Part shown: piece by piece, positions 46,788 to 57,633 of the stretch
Numbering within the stretch: the stretch's first letter is position 1
How the letters are laid out: each line of letters starts with the position of its first letter
Assembly (NCBI RefSeq): GCF_036320965.1
Contig: NC_092251.1
Span: 5,983,001 to 6,047,000 of the forward strand
Source: Panulirus ornatus
Taxonomy: Eukaryota > Arthropoda > Malacostraca > Decapoda > Palinuridae
Length of the DNA: 64,000 bases
Direction of reading: 5' to 3'
The notes under the pieces: generated by a model
What the model was told of the DNA's origin: nothing
The model's input: only the letters and a program-made list of their open reading frames with translations
Database searches by the model: none
Made by a program: the position numbers and the translations under genes

Positions 46788-47075
46788 ATGCATGACGTCA
46801 CAACTGAAGCCATACTTGCGCAAACTTTTCGATCTCCGGTGTATGATCTTATGCACGTAACCTCGGTGTTCATTCCTCCAGCAAACACGCTGCATAGGTC
46901 AGTGACGAATTTATGTTTCTCCGGAAGAAAACGTAGACCTAAACAAAAACGCGATGGAATGCAGCAGAAGACCGTTGGAAAAGTAGTGGGGGAAGGGGGG
47001 GGGGGTCTGTGTGTACGGGGGCGGGAGAAGTTATGTTGCTTCGCCGGGTTTCCCGCGCTTAATCCTTTTACCTAG
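46788..47075 (+). CDS. candidate 95-aa reading frame, unknown product
   Basis: ATG frame beginning MHDVTTEAILAQTFRSPVYD with a basic patch (SGRKRRPKQKRDG). The full CRE palindrome TGACGTCA at 46793-46800 is inside its first codons. The minus strand is also open. No family recognised. Confidence 0.17.
   Translation: MHDVTTEAILAQTFRSPVYDLMHVTSVFIPPANTLHRSVTNLCFSGRKRRPKQKRDGMQQKTVGKVVGEGGGGLCVRGREKLCCFAGFPALNPFT
46793..46800. promoter_or_regulatory. full CRE palindrome TGACGTCA
   Basis: Motif match only. Confidence 0.2.
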
Positions 47076-47421
47076 CCAGTTGACTACCTCCACCAGCTCT
47101 GCTTCGTTCCCACCAACACCTCCTCCTCCTCCTCCTCCTCCTCCTCCTCCTCCTCCTCCTGATTACATTCCTACGCGATATCTTCCCCCGGGAAAAAGTG
47201 AGGAAAGTCCAGTCTTCTCGTCGTCCTTGTTAAATGCATCGTATGGGAGTTGGGCAACTGCAGTCGACGTGTTTACCTTCCTCGCGTCTTACTTGGACGG
47301 TTGGGTGGCGCCACCGGAGGTCGAGTCCCTCCTGGATCTGGACCCGGGAAGCCTCAGGAGTTGGAGTAAAAATATCGTCATGTGTGTGAGTCAATTACTG
47401 TTTTCTAAACAGAGTACATAA
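46987..47421 (+). CDS. candidate internal or partial coding exon
   Basis: Frame open for 145 codons with no ATG until near its end, so it would be an internal exon. A CTC repeat encodes a polyproline, followed by about 85 protein-like residues including GSWATAVDVFTFLASYLDGW and EVESLLDLDPGSLRSW. A donor-like TGT|GTGAGT lies near 47383. No domain recognised. The low-complexity part contributes openness by itself. Confidence 0.22.
   Translation, partial: WGKGGGVCVYGGGRSYVASPGFPRLILLPSQLTTSTSSASFPPTPPPPPPPPPPPPPPDYIPTRYLPPGKSEESPVFSSSLLNASYGSWATAVDVFTFLASYLDGWVAPPEVESLLDLDPGSLRSWSKNIVMCVSQLLFSKQST
47119..47160. repeat. (CCT)n microsatellite
   Basis: Perfect CCT run of about 42 bases. A GT run of about 23 bases follows at 47671-47693. 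Confidence 0.95.
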
Positions 47422-48104
47422 CAAGGTCAAGGTTAGGTGGGCTGAGATCATGTCGTTGGAACAGAGGAATTGTCTTGACACACTTACCATCCTCATGACT
47501 GGGAACTTGAGTTACTTTTTGATTATATAGTTATTATGACCTTTACTCCTTCCTCACTTCCCTCGAGTAACGGTCAATGCATACTTGAAGGTTTTGTTGA
47601 TCAAGGCGCCTCTTACTGTCCTCTCATTGTGTACAAATTTAAGATCTCTAACACATCGCTGTTACTCAGTGTGTGTGTGTGTGTGTGTGTGTGGTTTCGA
47701 AGTCAACAAGAGGAGGGTTAAAGAACCCCAGAACTTTGTTGTACTGAGCAATACGTGGACGGACCTGAGGATGGCGGTTCACGGAACCCATGCTTGGTGT
47801 GTCCCAGGGTCAGTCGAATTACATAACGCCACACGATCATAAACTCGGCCTTGTGTAATCGTTCACACCCCCGAGCGTGATGGCTTACTTCCTCCTAACA
47901 TTATTTATCTCAGTCATGGCCCTTATTTACTCTACAGTGCCTTGAGTACATTGACCTCATTATCAGTATCACTGACCCTTAATTAGGTTACAGTAATTTA
48001 ATCCTGAGTACGATGAACTGACCTGTAATTTCAACGCGACATTTATAGTACGAGAGAACTTAAACCTCGAACACAATGACAGCCCGAAACTACAATGCTA
48101 GGCC
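47422..48104. other. spacer, nothing recognised
   Basis: Apart from the short GT run no structure seen. Confidence 0.45.
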
Positions 48105-48410
48105 TTAGGTGCAGTGATATAAACTTAAAGTACTATATAGATATAACCTTTGTGCACGACTTCGTCCATGTGAGTACGATAACTTGCCATCGGTGAGGGT
48201 TCCCACAAGGTCAGGGGCGTCACAGTCCCACCATACGTAAGTTAAGGTCGTGGCAGCCACAAGATCTCCAATACGGCCTTGTAAAGCAGCGGGTCTTGGG
48301 CAGCCACCACACCGCCACCACCACCACCACACCTCGACGGTACTCATATTTAAGCCGGCTGCACCACAAGTGAGCTCCCAGGAGCACAGGGAAGCCTTAC
48401 GATCCGCCAT
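48105..48410 (-). CDS. candidate 101-aa reading frame, unknown product
   Basis: ATG with A at -3 and G at +4, beginning MADRKASLCSWELTCGAAGL, with a poly-Trp from a CCA repeat and then LVAATTLTYVWWDCDAPDLV. Its start overlaps the end of the minus-strand frame at 48397-48654 by 14 bases in another frame. An opposite-strand frame is also open. Confidence 0.22.
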   Translation of the reverse strand: MADRKASLCSWELTCGAAGLNMSTVEVWWWWWRCGGCPRPAALQGRIGDLVAATTLTYVWWDCDAPDLVGTLTDGKLSYSHGRSRAQRLYLYSTLSLYHCT

Positions 48411-48654
48411 TCTTACGCTGTCGTGTGTGGTAATGTGTATAGAATACCCCCCTGACAGGGATTAGCTCGTTACTTGGTTGTGCTGCCTGGCTTTGTGGCG
48501 TAATGCTAGAGGTGGCGCTGCTCCCTCCCGCAGCCATCGCGTCTCCCACAGAGAGGATCATGGCATTAATAATCACCGCGCTGCACAACAACGCCGACGC
48601 AACGCCACACGACACCACCTCCTCACCACACAAGAATAACGACGAGACTACTTA
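48397..48654 (-). CDS. candidate upstream reading frame, unknown product
   Basis: Open from about 48651 to the TAA at 48397, with internal ATGs (MILSVGDAMAAGGSSATSSI). Small and Ser/Ala/Gly-rich. An acceptor-like CTTCTTTCTAAG precedes it. Together with the overlapping frame it forms ~540 bases of nearly continuous minus-strand coding potential with one frame change. Confidence 0.2.
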
Positions 48655-49410
48655 GAAAGAAGATTTACGCCGTGGAAGGGAGTAAAGAGTGCATATCAGG
48701 GGATCCTCCTCCAAATGGGATTGAATTCACCAAGGGCATGCGACAGGGGACCACTACCCCCTTTCTTGATCTGTGTGGGGATAACTTGCCTGAATGATCA
48801 CAACACGTGTGAGGTTTTAAATCGGCTCGATAACGTATGAGAGCGAACAGTTCTTATGAAAGATGTAGTACAGAACAACCTAGAGGCCATAACGTCTAAA
48901 CTTAGATAAGAAATTTGTGAAGAGTGAATAAAGAAGTAGATCAGTGAAATGAACTTAGTTATATTATGCACGTGGACAGGGTGCAAAAGTGTAAATAACA
49001 GTATGATCGAAAAAAGTTTAAGAGAAATGGGAGCACCCTTCGAGTGTTCAGCTCCAGCCCCTCCCCTCAGTACAGTACAAATAGGTAATTACACAGCACT
49101 GCTTCCTCACCACACAGCACCACCACCGCCGCCACCTCACCACGCAGCACCGCCAGCCAGACATCTTGCCTCCTCCCGTCTGCTGTACGACACATATAAT
49201 CACATTACCCGCTAATGTCAACTTGAAGGGACCAAATTACATTACACGTTTCAATCACCCCAGTATTGCATTATCTCTCCGCCTCAATTACGGGAATTTT
49301 TACACCAACTTGACGACAATCACCAAATTTTTCACTTGAATCTGTGATTGGATAATGATATTACCCGGGCTGGCGGATGAAGAGGTGGGAGTGGGTTTGG
49401 GATGGGGGGA
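48655..49410. other. spacer, nothing recognised
   Basis: CCA-rich near 49115-49160. No gene signal. Confidence 0.45.
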
Positions 49411-52400
49411 GCGTCGACTCCTCCGTCAGGCGGGTACTGACGTCGTCCACCCCTCCGGCAGGCGGGTATTGACGTCGTCCACCCCTCCGTCTGGCGGGTA
49501 TTGACGTCGTCGACTCCTCCGTCAGGTGGGTATTGACGTCGTCCACCCCTCCGTCTGGCGGGTATTGACGTCGTCGACTCCTCCGTCAGGTGGGTATTGA
49601 CGTCGTCCACCCCTCCGTCTGGCGGGTATTGACGTCGTCGACTCCTCCGTCAGGCGGGTATTGGCTTCGTCGACCCTTTCGTTAGTCGGGTGATATGACG
49701 TCGTCGACCCCTCCGTCAGGCGGGTATTGGCGTCGTCGACCCTTCCGTTAGGCGGGTATTGACGTCGTCGACTCCTCCGTCAGGTGGGTATTGACGTCGT
49801 CCACCCCTCCGTCTGGCGGGTATTGACGTCGTCGACTCCTCCGTCAGGCGGGTATTGGCGTCGTCGACCCTTCCGTTAGGCGGGTATTGACGTCGTCGAC
49901 TCCTCCGTCAGGTGGGTATTGACGTCGTCGACTCCTCCGTCAGGCGGGTATTGACGTCGTCGACTCCTCCGTCAGGCGGGTACTGACGTCGTCCACCCCT
50001 CCGTCTGGCGGGTATTGACGTCGTCGACTCCTCCGTCAGGCGGGTACTGACGTCGTCCACCCCTCCGTCTGGCGGGTATTGACGTCGTCGACTCCTCCGT
50101 CAGGTGGGTATTGACGTCGTCGACTCCTCCGTCAGGTGGGTATTGACGTCGTCGACTCCTCCGTCAGGTGGGTATTGACGTCGTCCACCCCTCCGTCTGG
50201 CGGGTATTGACGTCGTCGACTCCTCCGTCAGGTGGGTATTGACGTCGTCGACTCCTCCGTCAGGCGGGTATTGACGTCGTCGACTCCTCCGTCAGGCGGG
50301 TATTGGCGTCGTCGACCCTTCCGTTAGGCGGGTATTGACGTCGTCGACTCCTCCGTCAGGCGGGTATTGACGTCGTCGACTCCTCCGTCAGGTGGGTATT
50401 GACGTCGTCGACTCCTCCGTCAGGTGGGTATTGACGTCGTCCACCCCTCCGTCTGGCGGGTATTGACGTCGTCGACTCCTCCGTCAGGTGGGTATTGACG
50501 TCGTCCACCCCTCCGTCTGGCGGGTATTGACGTCGTCCACCCCTCCGTCTGGCGGGTATTGACGTCGTCCACCCCTCCGTCTGGCGGGTATTGACGTCGT
50601 CGACTCCTCCGTCAGGTGGGTATTGACGTCGTCGACTCCTCCGTCAGGCGGGTACTGACGTCGTCCACCCCTCCGTCTGGCGGGTATTGACGTCGTCGAC
50701 TCCTCCGTCAGGTGGGTATTGACGTCGTCGACTCCTCCGTCAGGCGGGTACTGACGTCGTCCACCCCTCCGTCTGGCGGGTATTGACGTCGTCCACCCCT
50801 CCGTCTGGCGGGTATTGACGTCGTCCACCCCTCCGTCTGGCGGGTATTGACGTCGTCGACTCCTCCGTCAGGTGGGTATTGACGTCGTCGACTCCTCCGT
50901 CAGGCGGGTATTGACGTCGTCGACTCCTCCGTCAGGCGGGTATTGGCGTCGTCGACTCCTCCGTCAGGTGGGTATTGACGTCGTCCACCCCTCCGTCTGG
51001 CGGGTATTGACGTCGTCGACTCCTCCGTCAGGTGGGTATTGACGTCGTCGACTCCTCCGTCAGGTGGGTATTGACGTCGTCGACTCCTCCGTCAGGTGGG
51101 TATTGACGTCGTCGACTCCTCCGTCAGGCGGGTATTGGCGTCGTCGACCCTTCCGTTAGGCGGGTATTGACGTCGTCGACTCCTCCGTCAGGCGGGTACT
51201 GACGTCGTCCACCCCTCCGTCTGGCGGGTATTGACGTCGTCGACTCCTCCGTCAGGCGGGTATTGGCGTCGTCGACCCTTCCGTTAGGCGGGTATTGACG
51301 TCGTCGACTCCTCCGTCAGGTGGGTATTGACGTCGTCGACTCCTCCGTCAGGTGGGTATTGACGTCGTCGACTCCTCCGTCAGGTGGGTATTGACGTCGT
51401 CCACCCTCCGGCAGGCGGGTATTGACGTCGTCCACCCTCCGGCAGGCGGGTATTGACGTTGTCCACCCCTCCGTCTGGCGGGTATTGACGTCGTCGACTC
51501 CTCCGTCAGGCGGGTACTGACGTCGTCCACCCCTCCGTCTGGCGGGTATTGACGTCGTCGACTCCTCCGTCAGGCGGGTATTGACGTCGTCGACTCCTCC
51601 GTCAGGCGGGTACTGACGTCGTCCACCCTCCGGCAGGCGGGTATTGACGTCGTCCACCCCTCCGTCTGGCGGGTATTGACGTCGTCGACTCCTCCGTCAG
51701 GCGGGTATTGGCGTCGTCGACCCTTCCGTTAGGCGGGTATTGACGTCGTCGACTCCTCCGTCAGGTGGGTATTGACGTCGTCGACTCCTCCGTCAGGTGG
51801 GTATTGACGTCGTCGACTCCTCCGTCAGGCGGGTATTGACGTCGTCGACTCCTCCGTCAGGTGGGTATTGACGTCGTCCACCCCTCCGTCTGGCGGGTAT
51901 TGACGTCGTCGACTCCTCCGTCAGGTGGGTATTGACGTCGTCGACTCCTCCGTCAGGTGGGTATTGACGTCGTCCACCCCTCCGTCTGGCGGGTATTGAC
52001 GTCGTCGACTCCTCCGTCAGGCGGGTACTGACGTCGTCCACCCCTCCGTCTGGCGGGTATTGACGTCGTCCACCCCTCCGTCTGGCGGGTATTGACGTCG
52101 TCGACTCCTCCGTCAGGTGGGTATTGACGTCGTCCACCCCTCCGTCTGGCGGGTATTGACGTTGTCCACCCCTCCGTCTGGCGGGTATTGACGTCGTCGA
52201 CTCCTCCGTCAGGCGGGTATTGGCGTCGTCGACCCTTCCGTTAGGCGGGTATTGACGTCGTCCACCCCTCCGTCTGGCGGGTATTGACGTCGTCCACCCC
52301 TCCGTCTGGCGGGTATTGACGTCGTCCACCCCTCCGTCTGGCGGGTATTGACGTCGTCCACCCCTCCGTCTGGCGGGTATTGACGTCGTCCACCCCTCCG

Positions 52401-53415
52401 TCTGGCGGGTATTGACGTCGTCGACTCCTCCGTCAGGCGGGTACTGACGTCGTCCACCCCTCCGTCTGGCGGGTATTGACGTCGTCGACTCCTCCGTCAG
52501 GTGGGTATTGACGTCGTCGACTCCTCCGTCAGGTGGGTATTGACGTCGTCCACCCCTCCGTCTGGCGGGTATTGACGTCGTCCACCCCTCCGTCTGGCGG
52601 GTATTGACGTCGTCGACTCCTCCGTCAGGCGGGTACTGACGTCGTCCACCCCTCCGTCTGGCGGGTATTGACGTCGTCGACTCCTCCGTCAGGCGGGTAT
52701 TGACGTCGTCGACTCCTCCGTCAGGCGGGTACTGACGTCGTCCACCCCTCCGTCTGGCGGGTATTGACGTCGTCGACTCCTCCGTCAGGTGGGTATTGAC
52801 GTCGTCCACCCCTCCGTCTGGCGGGTATTGACGTCGTCGACTCCTCCGTCAGGTGGGTATTGACGTCGTCGACTCCTCCGTCAGGTGGGTATTGACGTCG
52901 TCGACTCCTCCGTCAGGTGGGTATTGACGTCGTCGACTCCTCCGTCAGGTGGGTATTGACGTCGTCGACTCCTCCGTCAGGCGGGTATTGACGTCGTCCA
53001 CCCCTCCGTCTGGCGGGTATTGACGTCGTCGACTCCTCCGTCAGGTGGGTATTGACGTCGTCCACCCCTCCGTCTGGCGGGTATTGACGTCGTCCACCCC
53101 TCCGTCTGGCGGGTATTGACGTCGTCGACTCCTCCGTCAGGTGGGTATTGACGTCGTCGACTCCTCCGTCAGGTGGGTATTGACGTCGTCCACCCCTCCG
53201 TCTGGCGGGTATTGACGTCGTCGACTCCTCCGTCAGGCGGGTACTGACGTCGTCCACCCCTCCGTCTGGCGGGTATTGACGTCGTCGACTCCTCCGTCAG
53301 GCGGGTATTGACGTCGTCCACCCTCCGGCAGGCGGGTATTGACGTCGTCGACTCCTCCGTCAGGTGGGTATTGACGTCGTCGACTCCTCCGTCAGGCGGG
53401 TATTGGCGTCGTCGA
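49411..53415. repeat. ~4-kb array of a CpG-rich 32-bp minisatellite
   Basis: About 125 head-to-tail copies of GGGTATTGACGTCGTCGACT + CCTCCGTCAGGC. Main variants: A (GTCGACTCCTCCGTCAGG, ending C or T), B (GTCCACCCCTCCGTCTGGC), C (TTGGCGTCGTCGACCCTTCC...GTTAGGC) and a 31-bp form D with CCACCCTCCGGCAGGC. Each unit has about five CpG and the fused sites GACGTC-GTCGAC. Diverged copies mark the left end (49655-49720); the last is cut at about 53415. Three units make 96 bases, so minus-strand frames (for example 51793-52809, 338 codons without an ATG) stay open with a 32-residue period. I regard those frames as artefacts. Confidence 0.98.
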
Positions 53416-53600
53416 TCCCCCTGAGGGTGTGGAAGGAGGTGCCTGGACCCCCCTGGATGATGTGGCAAAGGAGCCTCGTCCCCCTGGGTGTGGCAGGGGT
53501 GCCTGGTTCCCCTGGATGGTTTGGCAGGGGTACCTACACCCCCTGGATGGTGTGACAAGGGTACTTGGGGCCCTTTGTCTGTGTGGCAGGGATAAGACCC
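53416..53600. repeat. second minisatellite, ~30-bp unit
   Basis: Six diverged copies of CCCCTGGATGGTGTGGCAGG + GGTACCTGG that begin exactly where the 32-bp array ends. Confidence 0.85.
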
Positions 53601-53782
53601 TACACAGGACCAACATGTGGCAAGGTTGTCCCTGCATTTACAGTTTGCTTCTTATGTCGTAGATAACACGACTCGGGGGTAATGAAAGATAACCACGAGT
53701 GCTGAACGTTAGCATAACTTACGAGGAATTGATGATGACTCTCGGCGTTCTCAGGGAAAGTTAGTGGGTTGACAGGGACTCT

Positions 53783-53887
53783 CACTGACCCTTAGGGTCT
53801 CTTACAGTCCCTGACCCTCAGGGCCTCGTGCGGTTCCTGATACCCAGGGTTTCTTACCGTCCCTGACCCTCAGGGCCTCGTAAAACT
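53783..53887. repeat. third minisatellite, three to four copies
   Basis: Copies of TCCCTGACCCTCAGGGCCTC + GT. Each contains the inverted pair CCCTGACCCTCAGGG in part. Confidence 0.75.
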
Positions 53888-55470
53888 TGTTCTGTGGCGA
53901 TATTGAGCACTGGAGAATATTTTTCCAGTTAGAACACAGGGTGACGTTCATGTTATGATGGGGGAGGATAGGAGAGACTCCCCAAAATGTGCTGGGGTGT
54001 CACCATTGGTAAAGAACACACCCCAGGATGTGCTGGGGCGTCCCCACGGGAGGGTAGGGGGAAGATGCACCTCTTTCTGATATTTGTCGCTTACCTTTCC
54101 TTCAAGACCTCTCCTCCCCCTCACCTCCTATCATGCCTTCTCCTGCTTTCTCCTCCTCCTCCTCCTCCTCCTCCTGCCCTACCAGCAGGACAGCCGCCCC
54201 GGGACGGTCATTATCGGCCTTCTTGCCGTCCACAATGGCCGACGGGGGACCTGGCCGACGCTGGACGACAATTAAAGCCGTCGTGGGCAAGACTCAAGTG
54301 CCAAAAAATGCTGATGTTATGTGTATGTGAGGCGGGGGGGCTGGTCCTCGTCTCCCGCCCCATGTGAACCCCCCCCCCCCCCCCCAAGGACCGGGGTGGC
54401 GTCCCACAAGGTGTTGGTCCCTCGCTGGAAGAGGCACGTGGCCTTATCCTCCACTAACCTCCACCTCCCAGTCCTCCACCAGCGCCACCACCACAACCAG
54501 TCTCCTACACCATCATTTGCACCACCCGTGGTGATGATTGCCCTTATCTCCGGGAACTTCACCTGTATCATTGGCCAATTCTTTTGATACTCTACCACCA
54601 CCGCCACCTGCACCACTTAATAGGAATGCTTTCAGCCACCACAACCTCCCCCACCCGCCAGTATGATGGTTGTGGTGGTGGCCATAAAACTGGGGGTACG
54701 TCCTGCCTGTCCGGCGAACTGTCACCAACAGATGATGTAATATCCATAATAATGTACGGCGGGGGTCCTCTCCCCCGTAGTCCCCACCCCCACCCACCTT
54801 CCACCTACACCAGGGGATCACCAGACCCTCCCGCCACTGCACCCACACCTACCACTTTACACCGGGGGATCACTAAAGCCTCCTGCCACTGACATTAGAA
54901 CGTACTGTACGCTGACCCTCACCACGTACATTAAGAGACTATCTGACCCTCTTACCACGTACATCAGTAAATTCTTTCCACTTGCCCTTTTACACTGTGA
55001 TGAAAATGGTCGCCGTTCGATCCTGCAAGTCGACGTTAGGAATACAGAGTAAAGATGATAGTCACTGAAGAAGACTGATTGACTGATAATGTACAATTTT
55101 AGCGAAGCAATCAACAACAAAAGAACGAAACATTTAAAATATCAGAAATCTTACTCGTTTGATCACTCTTTCTTCATGAAGAATAAGATAATGAAATTAC
55201 ATCACCCTCTGACTGCCTTGCGAGTCACACAACTCACAGACAACACAGACCAAACAACTTCAAGTATACAACTCCAGTAAGCCTCGTCCAACGACATGAC
55301 AACCTGGGCCGGGATGACTCGTCACCAGAACAACAGAATCCAGCCTCTGGTATGATAACTTGAAGCAGCATTAACGAATACCTAAACGTCACCGTTGCCA
55401 CGGGGAGGGAGACCTCACAACACGTCCCAGGTGCTTCGATTTATAACATAGCGTAAAGATGTCGTGAGTC
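53888..55470. other. spacer with small tandem repeats
   Basis: A CCT run at 54147-54176, a C run near 54370, an approximate 55-bp pair at 54810-54890 (ACACCGGGGGATCACTAAAG) and a 36-bp pair at 54910-54970 (CTGACCCTC..ACCACGTACAT). No gene recognised; open frames overlap on both strands. Confidence 0.45.
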
Positions 55471-55505
55471 CGACAGTACGACCCTTGAGCACAGCGATAC
55501 GACCC
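55471..55505 (-). repeat. GGTCGT-family minisatellite fragment, inverted
   Basis: The reverse complement contains GTGCTCAAGGGTCGTA and aligns to the 25.25-kb array at about 28 of 35 bases. Confidence 0.55.
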
Positions 55506-55779
55506 GTAGGCGTATTGGCGTAACCTTAGACCCCGACCTCTTGAAGTCACGCCCCCGTACCCAAGGCTCGTGCCGTCTTATTCAACCAACCGACCAGCCA
55601 ACCAACCTAAAAAAGTAAATAGACTCGAGTCCAACAAGATAAACAAAACCCACGCGAGCCAGCTGACCCCGGGAATCGCAAGGAGGAAGCAATATTCTTT
55701 TTAAAGAACTTTTTGGTCCAGGGACCAAACTTGTGTCTTGGGTGGGTCTGAGATTAGAAAAGGTCCAAGACCAGGGGTG

Positions 55780-55781
<2 letters not shown>

Positions 55782-55861
<80 letters not shown>
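55782..55861. repeat. (CT)n microsatellite
   Basis: Perfect CT run of about 80 bases. Confidence 0.95.
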
Positions 55862-55862
<1 letters not shown>

Positions 55863-55931
55863 ACCACCAACAAACGTCTGCTCTAAGATCTTTGGGGATT
55901 TTTGTGAATCGTGAATTTTGGACATTGCTTG

Positions 55932-55935
<4 letters not shown>

Positions 55936-55966
<31 letters not shown>
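55936..55966. repeat. (TA)n microsatellite
   Basis: TA run immediately before element copy C. Confidence 0.95.
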
Positions 55967-55969
<3 letters not shown>

Positions 55970-56208
55970 TTTCTTTCTTTCAAACTATTCGCCATTTCCC
56001 GCATTAGCGAGGTAGCGTTAAGAACAGAGGACTGGGCCTTGAGGGAATACCCTCACCTGGCCCAATTCTCTGTTCCTTCTTTTGGAAAATTAAAAAAAAA
56101 AACGAGAGGGGAGGATTTCCAGCCCCCCGCTCCCTCCCCTTTTAGTCGCCTTCTACGACACGCAGGGAATACGTGGGAAGTATTCTTTCTCCCCTATCCC
56201 CAGGGATA
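55967..56208 (+). mobile_element. TA-flanked dispersed element, copy C
   Basis: Full copy running from CTTTCAAACTATTCGCCA, through TTAGCGAGGTAGCGTTAAG, TCCTTCTTTTGGAAAATT and an A run, AGTCGCCTTCTACGACACGC to TATCCCCAGGGATA, with TA repeats on both sides. A weak A-box-like TAGCGAGGTAGC is present but I find no B box. Frames that read through it joined to Tyr/Ile repeats are artefacts. Confidence 0.9.
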
Positions 56209-56214
56209 ATATAA

Positions 56215-56262
<48 letters not shown>
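56209..56262. repeat. (TA)n microsatellite between element copies
   Basis: TA run separating copies C and D. Confidence 0.95.
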
Positions 56263-56265
<3 letters not shown>

Positions 56266-56497
56266 TTCTTTTCTTTCAAACTATTCGCCATTTCCCGCAT
56301 TAGCGAGGTAGCGTTAAGAACAGAGGACTGGGCCTTTGAGGGAATACCCTCACCTGGCCTAATTCTCTGTTCCTTCTTTTGGAAAATTAAAAAAAAACCG
56401 AGAGGGGAGGATTTCCAGCCCCCCGCTCCCTCCCCTTTTAGTCGCCTTCTACGACACGCAGGGAATACGTGGGAAGTACTCTTAATCCCCTATCCCC

Positions 56498-56503
<6 letters not shown>
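56263..56503 (+). mobile_element. TA-flanked dispersed element, copy D
   Basis: Nearly identical to copy C, same orientation, about 296 bases downstream. Ends TTAATCCCCTATCCCCAGGG and passes into TA repeats. Confidence 0.9.
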
Positions 56504-56528
<25 letters not shown>

Positions 56529-56566
56529 GTATTGTAGTGTACGCAATAAAGAAAAAGCTCTCCCTC

Positions 56567-56641
<75 letters not shown>
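56504..56641. repeat. (TA)n microsatellites
   Basis: TA runs at 56504-56528 and 56570-56641 separated by about 40 unique bases. Confidence 0.95.
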
Positions 56642-56642
<1 letters not shown>

Positions 56643-57363
56643 TGACTCTTCGCTCGTAACATATATGTGGTTACTGCTCATATTTATTCTTGCCAGTCTT
56701 GGAGACATGTCTGTGAACTCCATCCGAAGCTGCAGCTGTCTACAGCGGCTCATAAGACCATCGTTGCAGACGCTCATGAGACGATCGTTTAAGATGAGAG
56801 ACGTCTAGAACCAGCCAGTGATTAATAAAGAGAGAGAGGGTTGACCTTGTCGAAGGTCCCTAGGGCGCCGTCGTCCGGGAATCATTTTTCTCCATCGAAC
56901 AATGACCCGCGTCGATGAATTACCCTTGCATGTTGGGGAGGTGGGGTGGGGAGACCTCATCCTCTCAACATCTTCCTCACATCATTAATTGTGGCCAGGA
57001 GATGCAGCTTATGGATAAACAGCAATCGTTATCGATCACCACTTTGGGACGAGGGAGAGATGGTGCGGCTCACGTGAGGCAGCCTCACCCAAGGACGGGT
57101 CCACTTCAAGCTAGGCGTGTGCCGCAGAAGTAAACAAGTTTCACACGAAGAGAAATGAAAATCCATATGGTCGCCGAACTTGGTTTAGAATGTGATATGT
57201 TGGTTTATATCGTATGTTGTTGGTCTTCTTCGTCTGTCATAAAGATTAGATACAAAGTGGGAGGCAGTATGGAAGCAGATACAGAATTATATTCTTTATT
57301 TCGACTCCTTCCTTTTACATCATTTTTTGTTTTGTTTAACTTAAAGAGACGGAGTAAAGGAGT

Positions 57364-57397
<34 letters not shown>

Positions 57398-57633
57398 GGG
57401 GGGGTGGGGGAATGAGAACACAGCACGGGACGAGACAGCCACAGAACACAGCTGGCCTGGAGAGGAAATAAGAAAATTAAAGATTCATTGGAAAGTGTCT
57501 TGAACCATGAGACTGGACGGGAGCAGACCACGACCCGCCGCCTGACGAAGACCAGCACGAACTCACAACACCAAACACCAAATATGAATACAGGAGGACC
57601 AAGAGCAGTATACCTTTGCCGACGACGTCCACG
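56642..57633. other. spacer with a (GT)n run
   Basis: GT run at 57362-57395. A minus-strand frame with a hydrophobic stretch (MISVIVDVVGKGILLLVLLY) lies near 57550-57660, opposite the plus-strand candidate below. Confidence 0.45.

Noticed and set aside
49411..53415. CRISPR array, because of regular 32-bp repeats
   Set aside because: There are no unique spacers; units are directly contiguous and the genome is eukaryotic.
55733..56529. Frames reading FKLFAISRISEVALRTEDW through the TA-flanked element
   Set aside because: They arise because the element and TA repeats lack stops; identical frames recur in each copy, so they reflect the repeat and not a gene.
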